Positions 35,908-45,809 of a DNA stretch of 64,000 nt are shown here, one piece after another. The stretch's first letter is position 1, and every line of letters begins with the position of its first letter. The notes below the pieces were generated by a model, which ran no database searches, was not told where the DNA came from, and saw only the letters and a list, made by a program, of their open reading frames with translations. Where the stretch lies: the NCBI RefSeq assembly GCF_020042665.1, contig NZ_CP083376.1:4128001-4192000 (forward strand), written 5' to 3'. Origin of the DNA: Pseudoxanthomonas sp. X-1. GTDB lineage: Bacteria; Pseudomonadota; Gammaproteobacteria; Xanthomonadales; Xanthomonadaceae. Both the position numbers and the translations under genes were made by a program.

Positions 35908-36890
35908 AGCGGCTGCAGCAGGCGCAGGCCGAACCAGTCGCGGGCGTCGTTCCAGCCGTGGGTCACCTTCAGGCCCGCGCGCGCGGCCAGCTGCGCGAAG
36001 CGGGCGTCGGTGTACTTGTGGCTGTACTCGACCTGCATGGCCTCGCCTTGCGCGAAGTCGAACGTTCGGCCGCCCACGTGCACGGTCTGCGCGCGCTGGC
36101 TGACTAGGAAGGTCTCGATGCGCAGCCGCTCGCGCACGTAGACGGCGCGATGGGCGAACGCATCCAGGTCGAAATCGCTGCCGATCTCGCGGTTGAGCCG
36201 CGCCAGCAGGTTGAGGGTGAAGGCGGCCGTGATCCCGGCGGCATCGTTGTAGGCGGCCTCGATCAGCGCCGGGTCCTTGTCCAGGTCGATGCCGACCAGC
36301 GCGCAGCCGCCCGGTCCCATCGTCTGCCGCATGCCGTCCAGCAGGGCCTGCGCGGCCTCGTCGGTGAAGTTGCCCAGGGTCGAGCCGGGGAAGAACATCA
36401 CCGTGCGCTGCGCCGGCCGCGCGCTCTCGGGCAACGCGAGCGGCTTGGTGAAGTCCGCGCACACCGGCAGCATCTCGATCGCGGGGAAATGCTCGGACAG
36501 GCGGGCGGTGGCCTGCACCACCGCCGTGCGCGAGATCTCCACCGGCGTGTAGGCCACCGGGGCGTGCAGGTGTTCGAGCAGCAGCTCGGTCTTGCGGCCG
36601 CTGCCGCTGCCGTACTCGACCACGTGCGCGCCCGGGCCGATGGCCTGGGCGATGGAGGGCAGGCGCTGCTCCAGCAGGGCCAGCTCGGTACGCGTCAGGT
36701 AGTACTCGGGCAGATGCGTGATCGCCTCGAACAGGCGCGAGCCTTCGGCATCGTAGAAGTACTTGGACGGCAGCGTCTTCGGATCGCGCGACAGGCCGTC
36801 CAGCGCGTCGGCGGTGATGTCGTCGGGTTTGGGGCGCAGGTCGGTCAGCGCGTCACGGGCGCGGGTCATGGCGCAGGCGGCAGCGTTCAA
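35904..36890 (-). CDS. egtD: Histidine N-alpha-methyltransferase EgtD
   Basis: EgtD makes hercynine from histidine and three S-adenosylmethionine molecules, the first step of ergothioneine synthesis. The 328-residue protein fits EgtD length. It has the SAM-binding VVEYGSGSGRKTELLL, YTPVEISRTAV, FPGSTLGNF, GIDLDKD and the histidine-recognition end EYSHKYT. The start is taken as TTG at 36890, which has AAGGA at seven bases and overlaps the egtB stop (TTGA). ATG at 36869 is the alternative. Together with egtB it forms the core ergothioneine pathway. Confidence 0.95.
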   Translation of the reverse strand: MNAAACAMTRARDALTDLRPKPDDITADALDGLSRDPKTLPSKYFYDAEGSRLFEAITHLPEYYLTRTELALLEQRLPSIAQAIGPGAHVVEYGSGSGRKTELLLEHLHAPVAYTPVEISRTAVVQATARLSEHFPAIEMLPVCADFTKPLALPESARPAQRTVMFFPGSTLGNFTDEAAQALLDGMRQTMGPGGCALVGIDLDKDPALIEAAYNDAAGITAAFTLNLLARLNREIGSDFDLDAFAHRAVYVRERLRIETFLVSQRAQTVHVGGRTFDFAQGEAMQVEYSHKYTDARFAQLAARAGLKVTHGWNDARDWFGLRLLQPL

Positions 36891-38179
36891 GGCAGGTCCT
36901 TGGCAAGGCGCATGCCGGCGTACTGCCAGCGCGCGTCGGAGGGGAAGAAGTTGCGGTAACTGGCGCGGATATGCGTGCGCGAGGTGGCGCAGCTACCGCC
37001 GCGCAGCACCCACTGGGCATTCATGAACTTGCCGTTGTACTCGCCCAGCGAGCCGGGCCAGGGCGTGAAGCCGGGATACGGCAGATAGGCACTGCCGGTC
37101 CATTCCCACACATCGCCGAACAGCTGCGAGAGGCCGGTGTCGGTGCCGGGCTGCGAGCGCGGATGCAGCAGGCCGTCCTCGACGAAATGACCTTCGGCCG
37201 GCACGCCGGTGGCGGCCAGTTCCCACTCAGCCTCGGTCGGCAGGCGCGCGCCGGCCCAGCGGGCGAAGGCGTCGGCCTCGAACAGACTCAGGCCACTGAC
37301 CGGCGCATCGGGATCGCGCTCGCGCCAACCGCCCAGGGTGAACTCGCGCGCGCCATCCTCATGCCAGTACAGCGGGCGCTGCCAGTCGCGGGCGCGTACC
37401 GTCGCCCAGCCGTCGCTGAGCCAGTGCGCCGGCGTGCGATAGCCGCCGTCGTCGACGAAGGCGGCGAACTCGGCATTGCTCACCGGCCGGCTGGCCAGCG
37501 CGTGCGCCGCCACCAGCGTGCGATGGCGCGGCGACTCGTTGTCGTAGGCGAAGTCCTCCGCCTGCGGCCATGGCGCCGCGCCGATCTGGGCGATCTGCTC
37601 CTCGCGCGGGCACCAGCGCAGCGGCCCGCCCTGCGCACGCGGCGCGGGCAGATCCTCGCGATAGGCCGGCTGCAACGGGTTGCTCCACAGCGCGTGGCGG
37701 ATGTCGGTCAGCAGCAGCTCCTGGTGCTGCTGTTCGTGCTGGATGCCCAGCTGCACGGTGTCCAGCGCCTGATCGTCCAGCGCCCTGGCCTGCAGCCGCG
37801 CGCACAGCGCGTCTTCGACCGCCGCGCGATAGGCGCGCACCTGCGCCAGCGTCGGCCGCGACAGCATCCCGCGGCGCGGGCGCGCGTGCATCGGCCCGAC
37901 GCTGTTGTAGTAGCTGTTGAACAGATAGTCCCAGGCGGGATCGAAGGGGCGATAGCCCGCGTCGGCGCCCAGCACGAAGCGTTCGAAGAACCAGGTCGTA
38001 TGCGCCAGGTGCCATTTGGCCGGACTGGCGTCATCCATGCTCTGCACCATCGCATCCTCGGCGCTGAGCGGCGCGGCCAGCGTTGCGGTCAGGGCACGCA
38101 TGGCCTGGAAGGCGGCGAGCAGGGTCTGCGACCGCGCGTCGCGGTCGCGATGCGCCTGGCGGGGTGGGATGGCATGCAT
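36887..38179 (-). CDS. egtB: Hercynine oxygenase EgtB
   Basis: EgtB is a non-haem iron sulfoxide synthase joining hercynine to a thiol donor with oxygen. The 430 residues comprise a DinB-like N-terminal domain with the iron ligands His60 (WHLAHTTWFFE), His148 and His152 (QHEQQHQELLLTD), then an FGE-sulfatase-like domain ending GDVWEWTGSAY and WVLRGGSCATSRTHIRASYRNFF. Whether it uses cysteine or gamma-glutamylcysteine cannot be decided from sequence. egtA and egtC are not in the window. egtD overlaps by four bases, and the PLP enzyme gene diverges 71 bases away. Confidence 0.95.
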   Translation of the reverse strand: MHAIPPRQAHRDRDARSQTLLAAFQAMRALTATLAAPLSAEDAMVQSMDDASPAKWHLAHTTWFFERFVLGADAGYRPFDPAWDYLFNSYYNSVGPMHARPRRGMLSRPTLAQVRAYRAAVEDALCARLQARALDDQALDTVQLGIQHEQQHQELLLTDIRHALWSNPLQPAYREDLPAPRAQGGPLRWCPREEQIAQIGAAPWPQAEDFAYDNESPRHRTLVAAHALASRPVSNAEFAAFVDDGGYRTPAHWLSDGWATVRARDWQRPLYWHEDGAREFTLGGWRERDPDAPVSGLSLFEADAFARWAGARLPTEAEWELAATGVPAEGHFVEDGLLHPRSQPGTDTGLSQLFGDVWEWTGSAYLPYPGFTPWPGSLGEYNGKFMNAQWVLRGGSCATSRTHIRASYRNFFPSDARWQYAGMRLAKDLP

Positions 38180-38250
38180 GGGCCCATGCTAGGCGGCGGC
38201 GGTGAACGCCCTGTTATGCCTGCCCTGGCCGGGACAGCTAGGCTGCACAC

Positions 38251-39426
38251 ATGACCGACGCGCCGCCGTTTCCCGACCCCGTCGCCTGGCCGCAGCGCCG
38301 GCTCGCCTTCGCCACGCCCCCGGAGGCCGTCTACCTGGACGCGGCCTCCAAGGGCGCGCGGCTGCGCCACGTGTTGGACGGCGCGCACGCGATGCTGGAG
38401 GCCGAGGCTGCGCCGTGGTGGCTGCCGCACGCCGACTGGATGCGACGCATCGAAGACGCGCGCGCGCTGGCCGCGCAGGTGCTGTTCGAGGGCGATGTCG
38501 AGGGCCTGGCGATGGTGCCCTCGGCCGCGCACGGCCTGGCCACCGCCGCCGCCAACCTGCCGCTGCAGCACGGCCAGGTGGTGCTGGTGCTGGAGGGCCA
38601 GTTCCCGTCCAACCTGCTCGCCTGGCAGCAGCGCTGCGCGCAGGCCGGTGCGCACGTGGTCGGCGCCGCACCGCGCGCCGGCGAGACGCTCACCGACGCG
38701 GTGCTGCGCACCATCGACCAGACGCCCGAGCTGGCCATCGCCACCCTGCCCCATTGCTACTGGCACGACGGCCGCCTGCTCGATCTCGACGCCATCGCCG
38801 ACGCCGTGCACGCGCGAGGTGCGGCCCTGGTGCTGGACCTGAGCCAGAGCCTGGGCGTGCTGCCCCTGCAGCTGGCGCGCTGGCGGCCGGACTTCGTGGT
38901 GGCGGTGGGCTACAAGTGGCTGCTGGGCACGATGGGCCTGGCCTGGCTGTGGGCCAGCCCGCGCTGGCGCAGCGAAGGTGTGCCGCTGGAGCAGCACTGG
39001 GTGGCGCGCGACGCCGGCGCGGATTGGGTATTCCCGCTCGACACGCCACCGCCCTACCTGCCGGGCGCGCGCCGCTTCGATGCCGGTGGCATCGCCGATC
39101 CGCTGCGGCTGCTCATGACCCACGGCGGCCTGGCCCAGCTGCAGGCCTGGCAGCCGGCGCGCATCGCCGCGGCGCTGGGCGAGGTTACCGCCGCGCTGGA
39201 TGCGGCGCTGGACGCCCGCGGGCTGTCGGCGTGGAAGACGCCGGGGCATGCGCCGCATATCGCGGGGTTGCGGGTGCCGGCCGAGCGCTTTGATGCCGTG
39301 GCGGGGGCGTTCGCGCGGCGGGGGGTGATCTGTTCGCGGCGGCACGGGTGTTTGCGGTTGGCGCCGTATCTGATGGTGGCTGCGGAGCAGATGGAGGAAG
39401 TGGTCGAGATTGCGGCGAGCGCCTAG
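38251..39426 (+). CDS. Class V aminotransferase-fold enzyme, EgtE-like candidate
   Basis: The 391-residue PLP enzyme has the class V aminotransferase fold. The PLP lysine is in VAVGYKWLLGTMG, the aspartate block in ALVLDLSQSLGVLPL, and the catalytic core near MVPSAAHGLATAAANLPL. The C-terminal small domain is present. It is transcribed divergently from egtB-egtD, and mycobacterial EgtE is a PLP-dependent C-S lyase of this fold acting last in ergothioneine synthesis. I infer the same role here from position. A cysteine desulfurase or kynureninase-like activity is the alternative. The gene is followed by a long repeat element. Confidence 0.8.
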   Translation: MTDAPPFPDPVAWPQRRLAFATPPEAVYLDAASKGARLRHVLDGAHAMLEAEAAPWWLPHADWMRRIEDARALAAQVLFEGDVEGLAMVPSAAHGLATAAANLPLQHGQVVLVLEGQFPSNLLAWQQRCAQAGAHVVGAAPRAGETLTDAVLRTIDQTPELAIATLPHCYWHDGRLLDLDAIADAVHARGAALVLDLSQSLGVLPLQLARWRPDFVVAVGYKWLLGTMGLAWLWASPRWRSEGVPLEQHWVARDAGADWVFPLDTPPPYLPGARRFDAGGIADPLRLLMTHGGLAQLQAWQPARIAAALGEVTAALDAALDARGLSAWKTPGHAPHIAGLRVPAERFDAVAGAFARRGVICSRRHGCLRLAPYLMVAAEQMEEVVEIAASA

Positions 39427-40154
<728 letters not shown>

Positions 40155-41633
40155 CTATGCCCGCGCTGCGAGCCTCAGGCCCTTGGGCGTCATAGCCCGC
40201 TCGAAGAGCTCAAACACCCCCTGCACCAGCAAGGCCAGCACCGCCGCCGGCACCGCCCCTTCCAGAATCATCCCCAGATTGTCGAGCCGGATCCCGGTCA
40301 GGATCGGCTGGCCATAGCCGCCGGCACCGATCAAGGCGCCCAGCGTCGCCGTGCCGACATTGATCACCGCGGCGGTCTTGACCCCCGCCAGGATCGTGCG
40401 CAGCGCCAGCGGCAGCTCCACCCGCCACAGGCGCGTGCGCGGCGGCAGACCCAGGGCCGCGGCGGTCTCGCGCAGGTCGCGCGGGATGCCGGTCAGGCCG
40501 GCGTGCGTATTGCGCACGATCGGCAGCAGCGAGTACAGGAACAGCGCCGCGATCGCCGGCTTGGCGCCGATGCCGAACAGCGGAATCATGAAGACGAACA
40601 CCGCCAGCGAGGGCAGCGTCTGCAGCACGCCGGTCAGCGACAGCACGACCTGGCCCAGGCGCGGGCGGCGCGCGGCCAGCACGCCCAGCGGCAGCGCGAC
40701 CAGCAGCGCGCAGCCCAGCGAGAGACCGACCAGGGCCAGGTGTTCGCCGGTGCGCTGGGCGATGCGTGCGGCGCGGCCGCTGCCCCGCGGCGCATCGACA
40801 CCGACGAAGGTCGCCGCCACCTGCGCCTCGCCGCGATGCTCCAGCTTGACCTGCGCGTTGAGCCGGCGCATGTCCGCCACGTCGATGCGTCCCTCCAGCG
40901 AGCGCAGCACCTGCACGAAGGCCGGCGCACTGCGCTCCAGCGCCAGCCGGTACAGGAACACCGCCTGGTAATCGGGGAAGTAATGGCGGTCGTCGTCCAG
41001 CACCACCAGGTCGTAGTACGGAATCTCCGCGTCGGTGCTGTACAGGTCGGTCACATCGATCGCCCCGCTCTGGAGCGCGCGATAGGCCAGGTCGTGGTCC
41101 AGGCCATTGGCCTGCTGCGGCAGCCCGTAGGCGGTGCGCACGCCCGGCCAGCCGTCGGCGCGCTGCAGGAACTCGTTGCTCAGGCCCAGTTTGAGTTCGG
41201 GATGGCGTGCCAGATCGCCCAGCGTGCGGATGCCCAGCGCCTGCGCGCGCGCCCTGCGCATGCCCAGGGCATAGGTGTTCTGGAAGCCGAGCGAGCGCGT
41301 CATGCCCAGCCCCTGCTGCGCCAGCGCGGCGACGAGCTGCGCCTCGGTGGCGTCGGGCTGTTGCAGCAGTTCCTGGCGCAGCGTGCCGGTGTACTCGGCA
41401 TAGGCATCGATGTCGCCCTCCTGCAGCGCGCGCCAGAGGATGCGCGTGCCGCCGAGCTGGCGCTTGTGCGCCACCTCCACGCCGTCCTTGCGCGCCTGCG
41501 CCACGGCGATCTCGGCCAGGATCACACCTTCGGTGAAGTTCTTCGAGCCGACGGTGACCTGCCTAGCCATCGCCGGCGACAGCAGACACAGCAGCACGCA
41601 GACCAGCCAGGCGCGCATCGACGCGCGCCTCAT
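40155..41633 (-). CDS. Fused binding protein-permease of an osmoprotectant-type ABC importer
   Basis: The 492-residue protein carries two functions. Residues 1-23 form a signal segment. About 24-275 match the OsmF/OpuBC-type substrate-binding domain (QVTVGSKNFTEGVILAEIAV, EYTGTLRQELL, VTDLYSTDAEIPYYDLVVLDDD). From about 290 to the end are membrane helices of the permease domain, including the EAA-like loop ETAAALGLPPRTRLWRVELPLALRTILAG. Fused permease/binding proteins of glycine-betaine systems are known, usually with the permease first; here the binding domain comes first. The ATG at 41633 overlaps the stop of the ATPase gene. Choline, betaine or related quaternary amines are the probable substrates. 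Confidence 0.9.
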   Translation of the reverse strand: MRRASMRAWLVCVLLCLLSPAMARQVTVGSKNFTEGVILAEIAVAQARKDGVEVAHKRQLGGTRILWRALQEGDIDAYAEYTGTLRQELLQQPDATEAQLVAALAQQGLGMTRSLGFQNTYALGMRRARAQALGIRTLGDLARHPELKLGLSNEFLQRADGWPGVRTAYGLPQQANGLDHDLAYRALQSGAIDVTDLYSTDAEIPYYDLVVLDDDRHYFPDYQAVFLYRLALERSAPAFVQVLRSLEGRIDVADMRRLNAQVKLEHRGEAQVAATFVGVDAPRGSGRAARIAQRTGEHLALVGLSLGCALLVALPLGVLAARRPRLGQVVLSLTGVLQTLPSLAVFVFMIPLFGIGAKPAIAALFLYSLLPIVRNTHAGLTGIPRDLRETAAALGLPPRTRLWRVELPLALRTILAGVKTAAVINVGTATLGALIGAGGYGQPILTGIRLDNLGMILEGAVPAAVLALLVQGVFELFERAMTPKGLRLAARA

Positions 41634-42373
41634 GCGGCATCCTCCAGCGTGCGCTGGGCGGTCATGAAGCGGGTGACGAAGTCCTCGGCCGGGCGGTCCA
41701 GCAAGGTCCGGGCGCTGCCCTGCTGGACGATGCGCCCCGCCCGCATCAGCACCAGGGTGTCGGCCAGGTAGGCCGCCTCGGCCACATCGTGGGTCACCAG
41801 CACCACGGTCTTGCCCAGTTGGGCGATCAACGCGCGTATCTGGGTCTGCAGTTCGTGGCGCACGATGGGATCGAGCGCGCCCAGCGGCTCGTCCAGCAGC
41901 AGCACCGGCGGATCCAGCATCAGCGCGCGCACCAGCCCCATGCGCTGGCGCTGGCCGCCGGAGAGTTCGGCCGGATAGCGCGCCAGCAGCGCGGGCGGCA
42001 GCTGGCAGACCTCGGCCAGCTCGGCCAGGCGCGCCTCGATGCGCGCGCGCGGCCAGCCGAGCGCGCGTGCCAGCAGCGCGGCGTTGTCGCGTGCGCTCAG
42101 GTGCGGGAACAGGCCGCCTTCCTGGATCACGTAGCCGATGCGCCGGCGCTGCGCCAGCAGGGTCTTGCGCTGCAGCGGCGCGCCCTCGAACCGCACCTGC
42201 CCGCTGTCGGGCCACTCCAGCCCGATCAGCATGCGCAGCACGCTGGACTTGCCCGCGCCGCTGGGCCCGATCAGGGCGGTGGTGCGGCCCTGTTCGATCT
42301 CGAGGTCGACGCCGTCGAGCGCAAGGGCCTGGCCATAGCGGCGGGTGACCTGTTGCAGGGAAAAGATCGCCAT
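41630..42373 (-). CDS. ATP-binding protein of the osmoprotectant-type ABC importer
   Basis: The 247-residue ATPase has Walker A LIGPSGAGKSSVL, Q-loop VIQEGGLFPHL, signature ELSGGQRQRMGL, Walker B PVLLLDEPLGALDP and H-loop LVTHDVAEA. It resembles the OpuCA/YehX subfamily but lacks the C-terminal CBS pair found in osmotically regulated OpuA/ProV proteins. It overlaps the fused permease gene by four bases (ATGA), and the two probably make a two-protein transporter. No separate binding-protein gene is needed. Confidence 0.93.
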   Translation of the reverse strand: MAIFSLQQVTRRYGQALALDGVDLEIEQGRTTALIGPSGAGKSSVLRMLIGLEWPDSGQVRFEGAPLQRKTLLAQRRRIGYVIQEGGLFPHLSARDNAALLARALGWPRARIEARLAELAEVCQLPPALLARYPAELSGGQRQRMGLVRALMLDPPVLLLDEPLGALDPIVRHELQTQIRALIAQLGKTVVLVTHDVAEAAYLADTLVLMRAGRIVQQGSARTLLDRPAEDFVTRFMTAQRTLEDAA

Positions 42374-42433
42374 CCTTGGATGCTGGCATACACCGCCGCG
42401 GCCCGTCGCGAAGGGCGCAGGGCTCGCGCCAGC

Positions 42434-43579
42434 TCAGGCCACCGCGGCCGCCTCCCCCTCGCGATCCGGCGCGCGCCGCAGCCAGCGCCGCTTGAGCCAG
42501 CGCTCGGCCGGCAGCGTCCACAGTCGCGCGAAGGCCCAGGCCAGCAGCCAGCACAGCGGCAGCAGCGCCAGGTACCACCAGGCCCCGCCGCGCACCTGCC
42601 CACCCTGGGCCTGGTACAGCCCGACCAGTGCGAAGACGACGAACATGTGCGTCAGGTAGAGCTCGTAGCTGAGCCGGCCCCAGGCGCGCAGCCATGCCAG
42701 CGCGCGCAGCGGCGCATGGGCGGGCATCGCGTGCAGGCCGAGCACCAGCGCACCGGCCCCGCCGACCAGCACCAGCATGGAGCCGTTGCCGAACGAGCGC
42801 CACAGCTCGCCGCCGTACAGCATCACCGCCGCCAGCGCGACCACGCCGAGCACGCGCAGCCCGCGGGCGGTGGAGGCCGGCACCTGCCAACGCATCGCCG
42901 CCAGGGCCGCCAGCACGCCGACGGCGATGGCGGAAAAGCCGGGCAGGTAGGCCTTCTCCTGCCAGATCTCGTTGCCGGCGATCGCCGCGCGGGTCAGCGG
43001 CAGCGACAGCGCCAGCAGCAGCAGGGCCGGCACCAGCAGCGCGCGCCGGCGCAGCAGCAGGCAGACCAGCGGAAAGGCCAGGTAGAACGCCTCTTCGATC
43101 GACAGCGACCACAGCACGTCCCAGCCGCCGGGCAACCAGCCGGTGCGGCCTTCGTACCAGTTCAGCTGCAGCGTCAGCGCCGACCACAGCGCGCCACCCA
43201 GCGACTGCCCGGGCTTGTCGATCACGAAGTTCGGCACGCCCAGGCCATGCATCAGGGAGAGCACCGCCAGCAGGAGCAGCAGCGCCGGCAGGATGCGGGC
43301 CGCGCGCCGGGCATAGAACGCGCGCAGGTCGATGCGCGCCAGCGACGACCAGCGCTGCACCGCATGCAGCGTGATCAGGAAGCCGGAAATGACGAAGAAC
43401 ACGAACACCGCCTCATAGCCGTTGTAGCTCAGCGCGCGCAGCAGGCGCAGCGGCAGCCAGTCGGCCAGCGCGGTGTCGCGCAGCGGGATGCGCAGCGCCA
43501 GGTGGTGCAGGACCACCAGCAGGATCGACACCCCGCGCAGCGCGTCGATGCCGGGATTGCGCTGCGCCGGCGCGGTCAT
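42434..43579 (-). CDS. Acyltransferase family 3 (OafA/YrhL type) membrane protein
   Basis: The 381-residue protein has ten or so membrane helices and the family hallmarks: the N-terminal NPGIDALRGVSILLVVLHHLAL with the catalytic His, FFVISGFLIT, RRAARILPALL, and WSLSIEEAFYLAFPL. These enzymes O-acylate surface polysaccharides, peptidoglycan or exported small molecules. The substrate cannot be read from sequence. The gene ends 60 bases from the ABC ATPase gene start, and its ATG overlaps the stop of the transglycosylase gene (43576-43579), so the two are coupled and a cell-wall link is plausible. Confidence 0.88.
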   Translation of the reverse strand: MTAPAQRNPGIDALRGVSILLVVLHHLALRIPLRDTALADWLPLRLLRALSYNGYEAVFVFFVISGFLITLHAVQRWSSLARIDLRAFYARRAARILPALLLLLAVLSLMHGLGVPNFVIDKPGQSLGGALWSALTLQLNWYEGRTGWLPGGWDVLWSLSIEEAFYLAFPLVCLLLRRRALLVPALLLLALSLPLTRAAIAGNEIWQEKAYLPGFSAIAVGVLAALAAMRWQVPASTARGLRVLGVVALAAVMLYGGELWRSFGNGSMLVLVGGAGALVLGLHAMPAHAPLRALAWLRAWGRLSYELYLTHMFVVFALVGLYQAQGGQVRGGAWWYLALLPLCWLLAWAFARLWTLPAERWLKRRWLRRAPDREGEAAAVA

Positions 43580-44841
43580 GGCGCCGCGCCCTGCGCCGAC
43601 GCCGGCAGCAGCACCGGCGGCCCGGCCGCGCGCAGGGCCTGCAGGATCTTCCGGCCGGCGCGGCCATCGACCGGCGCCAGGCCCAGCGCCTGCTGCTCAC
43701 TGGCGATGGCGCGGCGGGTCTGCGCGCCGACCAGGCCGTCCGGCGTGCCGATGTCGTGGCCGCGCGCCAGCAGCAGGAGCTGCAGGTCCCTGCGCTGCGC
43801 GCGGTCCAGCGCCGGATCGTCGGTCGGCCAGGACGCGGCCAGCGGGCCGCCGCCGCGCAGGCGGTCGGACAGCAGCGCGATGGCCAGGGCATAGCTCTCG
43901 GCCGCGTTGTAGCTGTAGATCGCATCGAAGTTGCGGAACACCAGGAACGCCGGCCCGGCCACGCCGGCCGGCAGCAGCAGCGCGGCCGGCGTGTCGTCGG
44001 CCGCGATCGGGCTGCCGTCCGCGCGGGTGATGCCCGCGGCGACCCACTCGCGCAGCGGGCGCTTGTTCTTGCGCCCGGCGCGCGCGGCGTCCCAGCCCGC
44101 TGGCACACGCACCTCGAAGCCCCACGGCTGGCCCGGCTGCCAGCCGGCGCGGTCGAGATAGTTGGCCGTGGACGCCAGCGCGTCGGGCACGCTGTGGACC
44201 AGGTCGCGGCGGCCGTCGCCGTCGCCATCCACCGCGATGCGCTGGTAGGTGCTGGGCATGAACTGGGTCTGCCCGAACGCGCCGGCCCATGAGCCGGTCA
44301 GCCCATCGGGCGTCAGGTCGCCCGACTGCAGCAGCCCCAGCGTGGCCAGCAGTTCGCCGCGGAAGAACGCCTGGCGGCGGCCGAAGCACGACAGCGTGGA
44401 CAGCGACACCAGCAGCGGCCGCTTGCCCTGCACGCGGCCATAGTCGCTTTCCACGCCCCAGACGGCGACCACCGTGGCGGCGTCCACGCCGCTGGCCTGG
44501 GCCACGCGCGCCAGCACGTCCGCGTGCTGGACCAGCAGCGCCTGGCCATCGGCGATGCGCTGGGCGTCGACCAGGGGCGCCAGGTAGTCCCAGATCGGCG
44601 TGGAGAACTCGGGCTGGCTGTCCAGCAGCGGCAGCACGCTCATGTCCGGCACCACGCCGGCCATGAAGCGATCGAACGCGGCAGGCTCGATCCCCGCGGC
44701 GCCCGCTCGCGTGCGCGCCATGCAGCTGGCGTAGGTGGCGCGATCGGCGTCGCTGGGCGCGCCCGCATCGACGGTCGGCTGCTGCGCCTGCGCCACCCAA
44801 GTCATCGAGGCCATCAGGAATCCCGCCAGCTTGCGTCGCAT
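43576..44841 (-). CDS. Lytic murein transglycosylase, MltB family
   Basis: This periplasmic enzyme cleaves the glycan strands of peptidoglycan to anhydro ends. The 421-residue precursor has a signal peptide (about 1-20, ending VAQAQ). The catalytic Glu131 lies in VWGVESDYGR; other blocks are WAGAFGQTQFMPSTYQRIAVDGDGDG and FDAIYSYN in the SLT core, and the C-terminal 70 residues form a peptidoglycan-binding domain (LQLLLLARGHDIGTPDGLVGAQTRRAI). The start at 44841 has GGAG at six bases; ATG at 44862 would add seven residues. It overlaps the acyltransferase gene by four bases. Confidence 0.92.
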   Translation of the reverse strand: MRRKLAGFLMASMTWVAQAQQPTVDAGAPSDADRATYASCMARTRAGAAGIEPAAFDRFMAGVVPDMSVLPLLDSQPEFSTPIWDYLAPLVDAQRIADGQALLVQHADVLARVAQASGVDAATVVAVWGVESDYGRVQGKRPLLVSLSTLSCFGRRQAFFRGELLATLGLLQSGDLTPDGLTGSWAGAFGQTQFMPSTYQRIAVDGDGDGRRDLVHSVPDALASTANYLDRAGWQPGQPWGFEVRVPAGWDAARAGRKNKRPLREWVAAGITRADGSPIAADDTPAALLLPAGVAGPAFLVFRNFDAIYSYNAAESYALAIALLSDRLRGGGPLAASWPTDDPALDRAQRRDLQLLLLARGHDIGTPDGLVGAQTRRAIASEQQALGLAPVDGRAGRKILQALRAAGPPVLLPASAQGAAP

Positions 44842-45200
44842 GCGTTTCTCCGTCGCTGCCATTGCCGGCGTCGATTGTAAGCAGCGGGCCGCCGTGGGAG
44901 CCCGGGATGCGATGTCGCACCGGGCGCCGTGCCGTCGGAGGCCTGCGCGCGACACGCCGCGTCAAGCGCAAAAGCGCTGGATTCCCGCCTTCGCGGGAAT
45001 GACGGCCTGAAGCATTCGCGTTGCAGTTGCTGTTGCTCTGGCTCTAGCTTCAAGGCCCCTCCCCTTTCGCGCAGCGAAGGGGGAGGCTGGGAGGGGGTGC
45101 TTTTGCTTTTGACGTTCCCGCGAAGAGCGCGCCTCCCTCAGTCGCTGGCCGCGACTTCGAGCTCCCCTCGGCCTACGGCCCAAGGGAGGGGGCAAACGCC
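44842..45200. repeat. Repeat-rich gap with Neisseria dRS3-like element
   Basis: This gene-free gap contains GGATTCCCGCCTTCGCGGGAATGACGG at 44979-45005 (an ATTCCC-N8-GGGAAT type inverted repeat), a short GTTGC/CTCTGG hexamer run (45018-45045) and two CCCTCCC-type inverted repeats (45057-45100 and about 45160-45192). Promoter elements for the transglycosylase could overlap the left part. I see no gene. Confidence 0.7.
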
Positions 45201-45797
45201 CTACCCCCGTCGCCACACCAGCAGCCGATTGTTCGCCGGCAGCGCGTGATCGGCCTCCAGTCGCAGCCCGATGCCGCGCGCCAGCGCATCGACCGCCTCG
45301 AAATCGCGGATCCCGCTCGCCGGATCGCGCGCCTTCAGCCACTGGTCGAACTGCGCGTTGCTGTCGCTGGTGAACGCCCCGCCTGCGTTGAACGGCCCGT
45401 ACACCGCCAGCACCCCGGCCGCGTCCAGCACCTCCGACAGCCCGGCCATGCACGCCTCCACCTGCGGCCAGCCCATGATGTGCAGCGTGTTGGCGGTGAA
45501 CACCGCATCGAAGGTACGCCGCGGCCACGGTCCGCGCGCCACGTCCAGTTCCAGCGGCGGCGGGGTGTTGGGCAGCGCCGCCTCGTCCAGCCATGCGCGG
45601 ATGCCCGGCAGGTGTTCGGCGCGCTCGCTGGTCTGCCAGGACAGGTGCGGCAGCGCGGCGGCGAAATGCACCGCGTGCTGGCCGGTGCCGCTGCCGATCT
45701 CCAGCACGCTGCGCGCGTGGGCCAGCAGCGGCCCCAGCACGGCCAGGATCGGATCGCGGTTGCGCGCGCAGGACGGCGCGAACGGCTTGTCGGTCAT
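45201..45797 (-). CDS. DUF938 methyltransferase-like protein
   Basis: The 198-residue protein matches DUF938, a class I SAM-dependent methyltransferase fold of unknown substrate. It has the SAM motif VLEIGSGTGQHAVHFA, the family hallmark TSERAEHLPGIRAWL, an acidic loop (ELDVARGPW), VFTANTLHIMGWPQVEACMAGLSEVL and YGPFNAGGAFTSDSNAQFD. It is cytoplasmic. It follows the two-component genes on the same strand with a 12-base gap, so it may be co-transcribed, although no functional link is apparent. Confidence 0.9.
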   Translation of the reverse strand: MTDKPFAPSCARNRDPILAVLGPLLAHARSVLEIGSGTGQHAVHFAAALPHLSWQTSERAEHLPGIRAWLDEAALPNTPPPLELDVARGPWPRRTFDAVFTANTLHIMGWPQVEACMAGLSEVLDAAGVLAVYGPFNAGGAFTSDSNAQFDQWLKARDPASGIRDFEAVDALARGIGLRLEADHALPANNRLLVWRRG

Positions 45798-45809
45798 GCC
45801 CGCCCCGGC

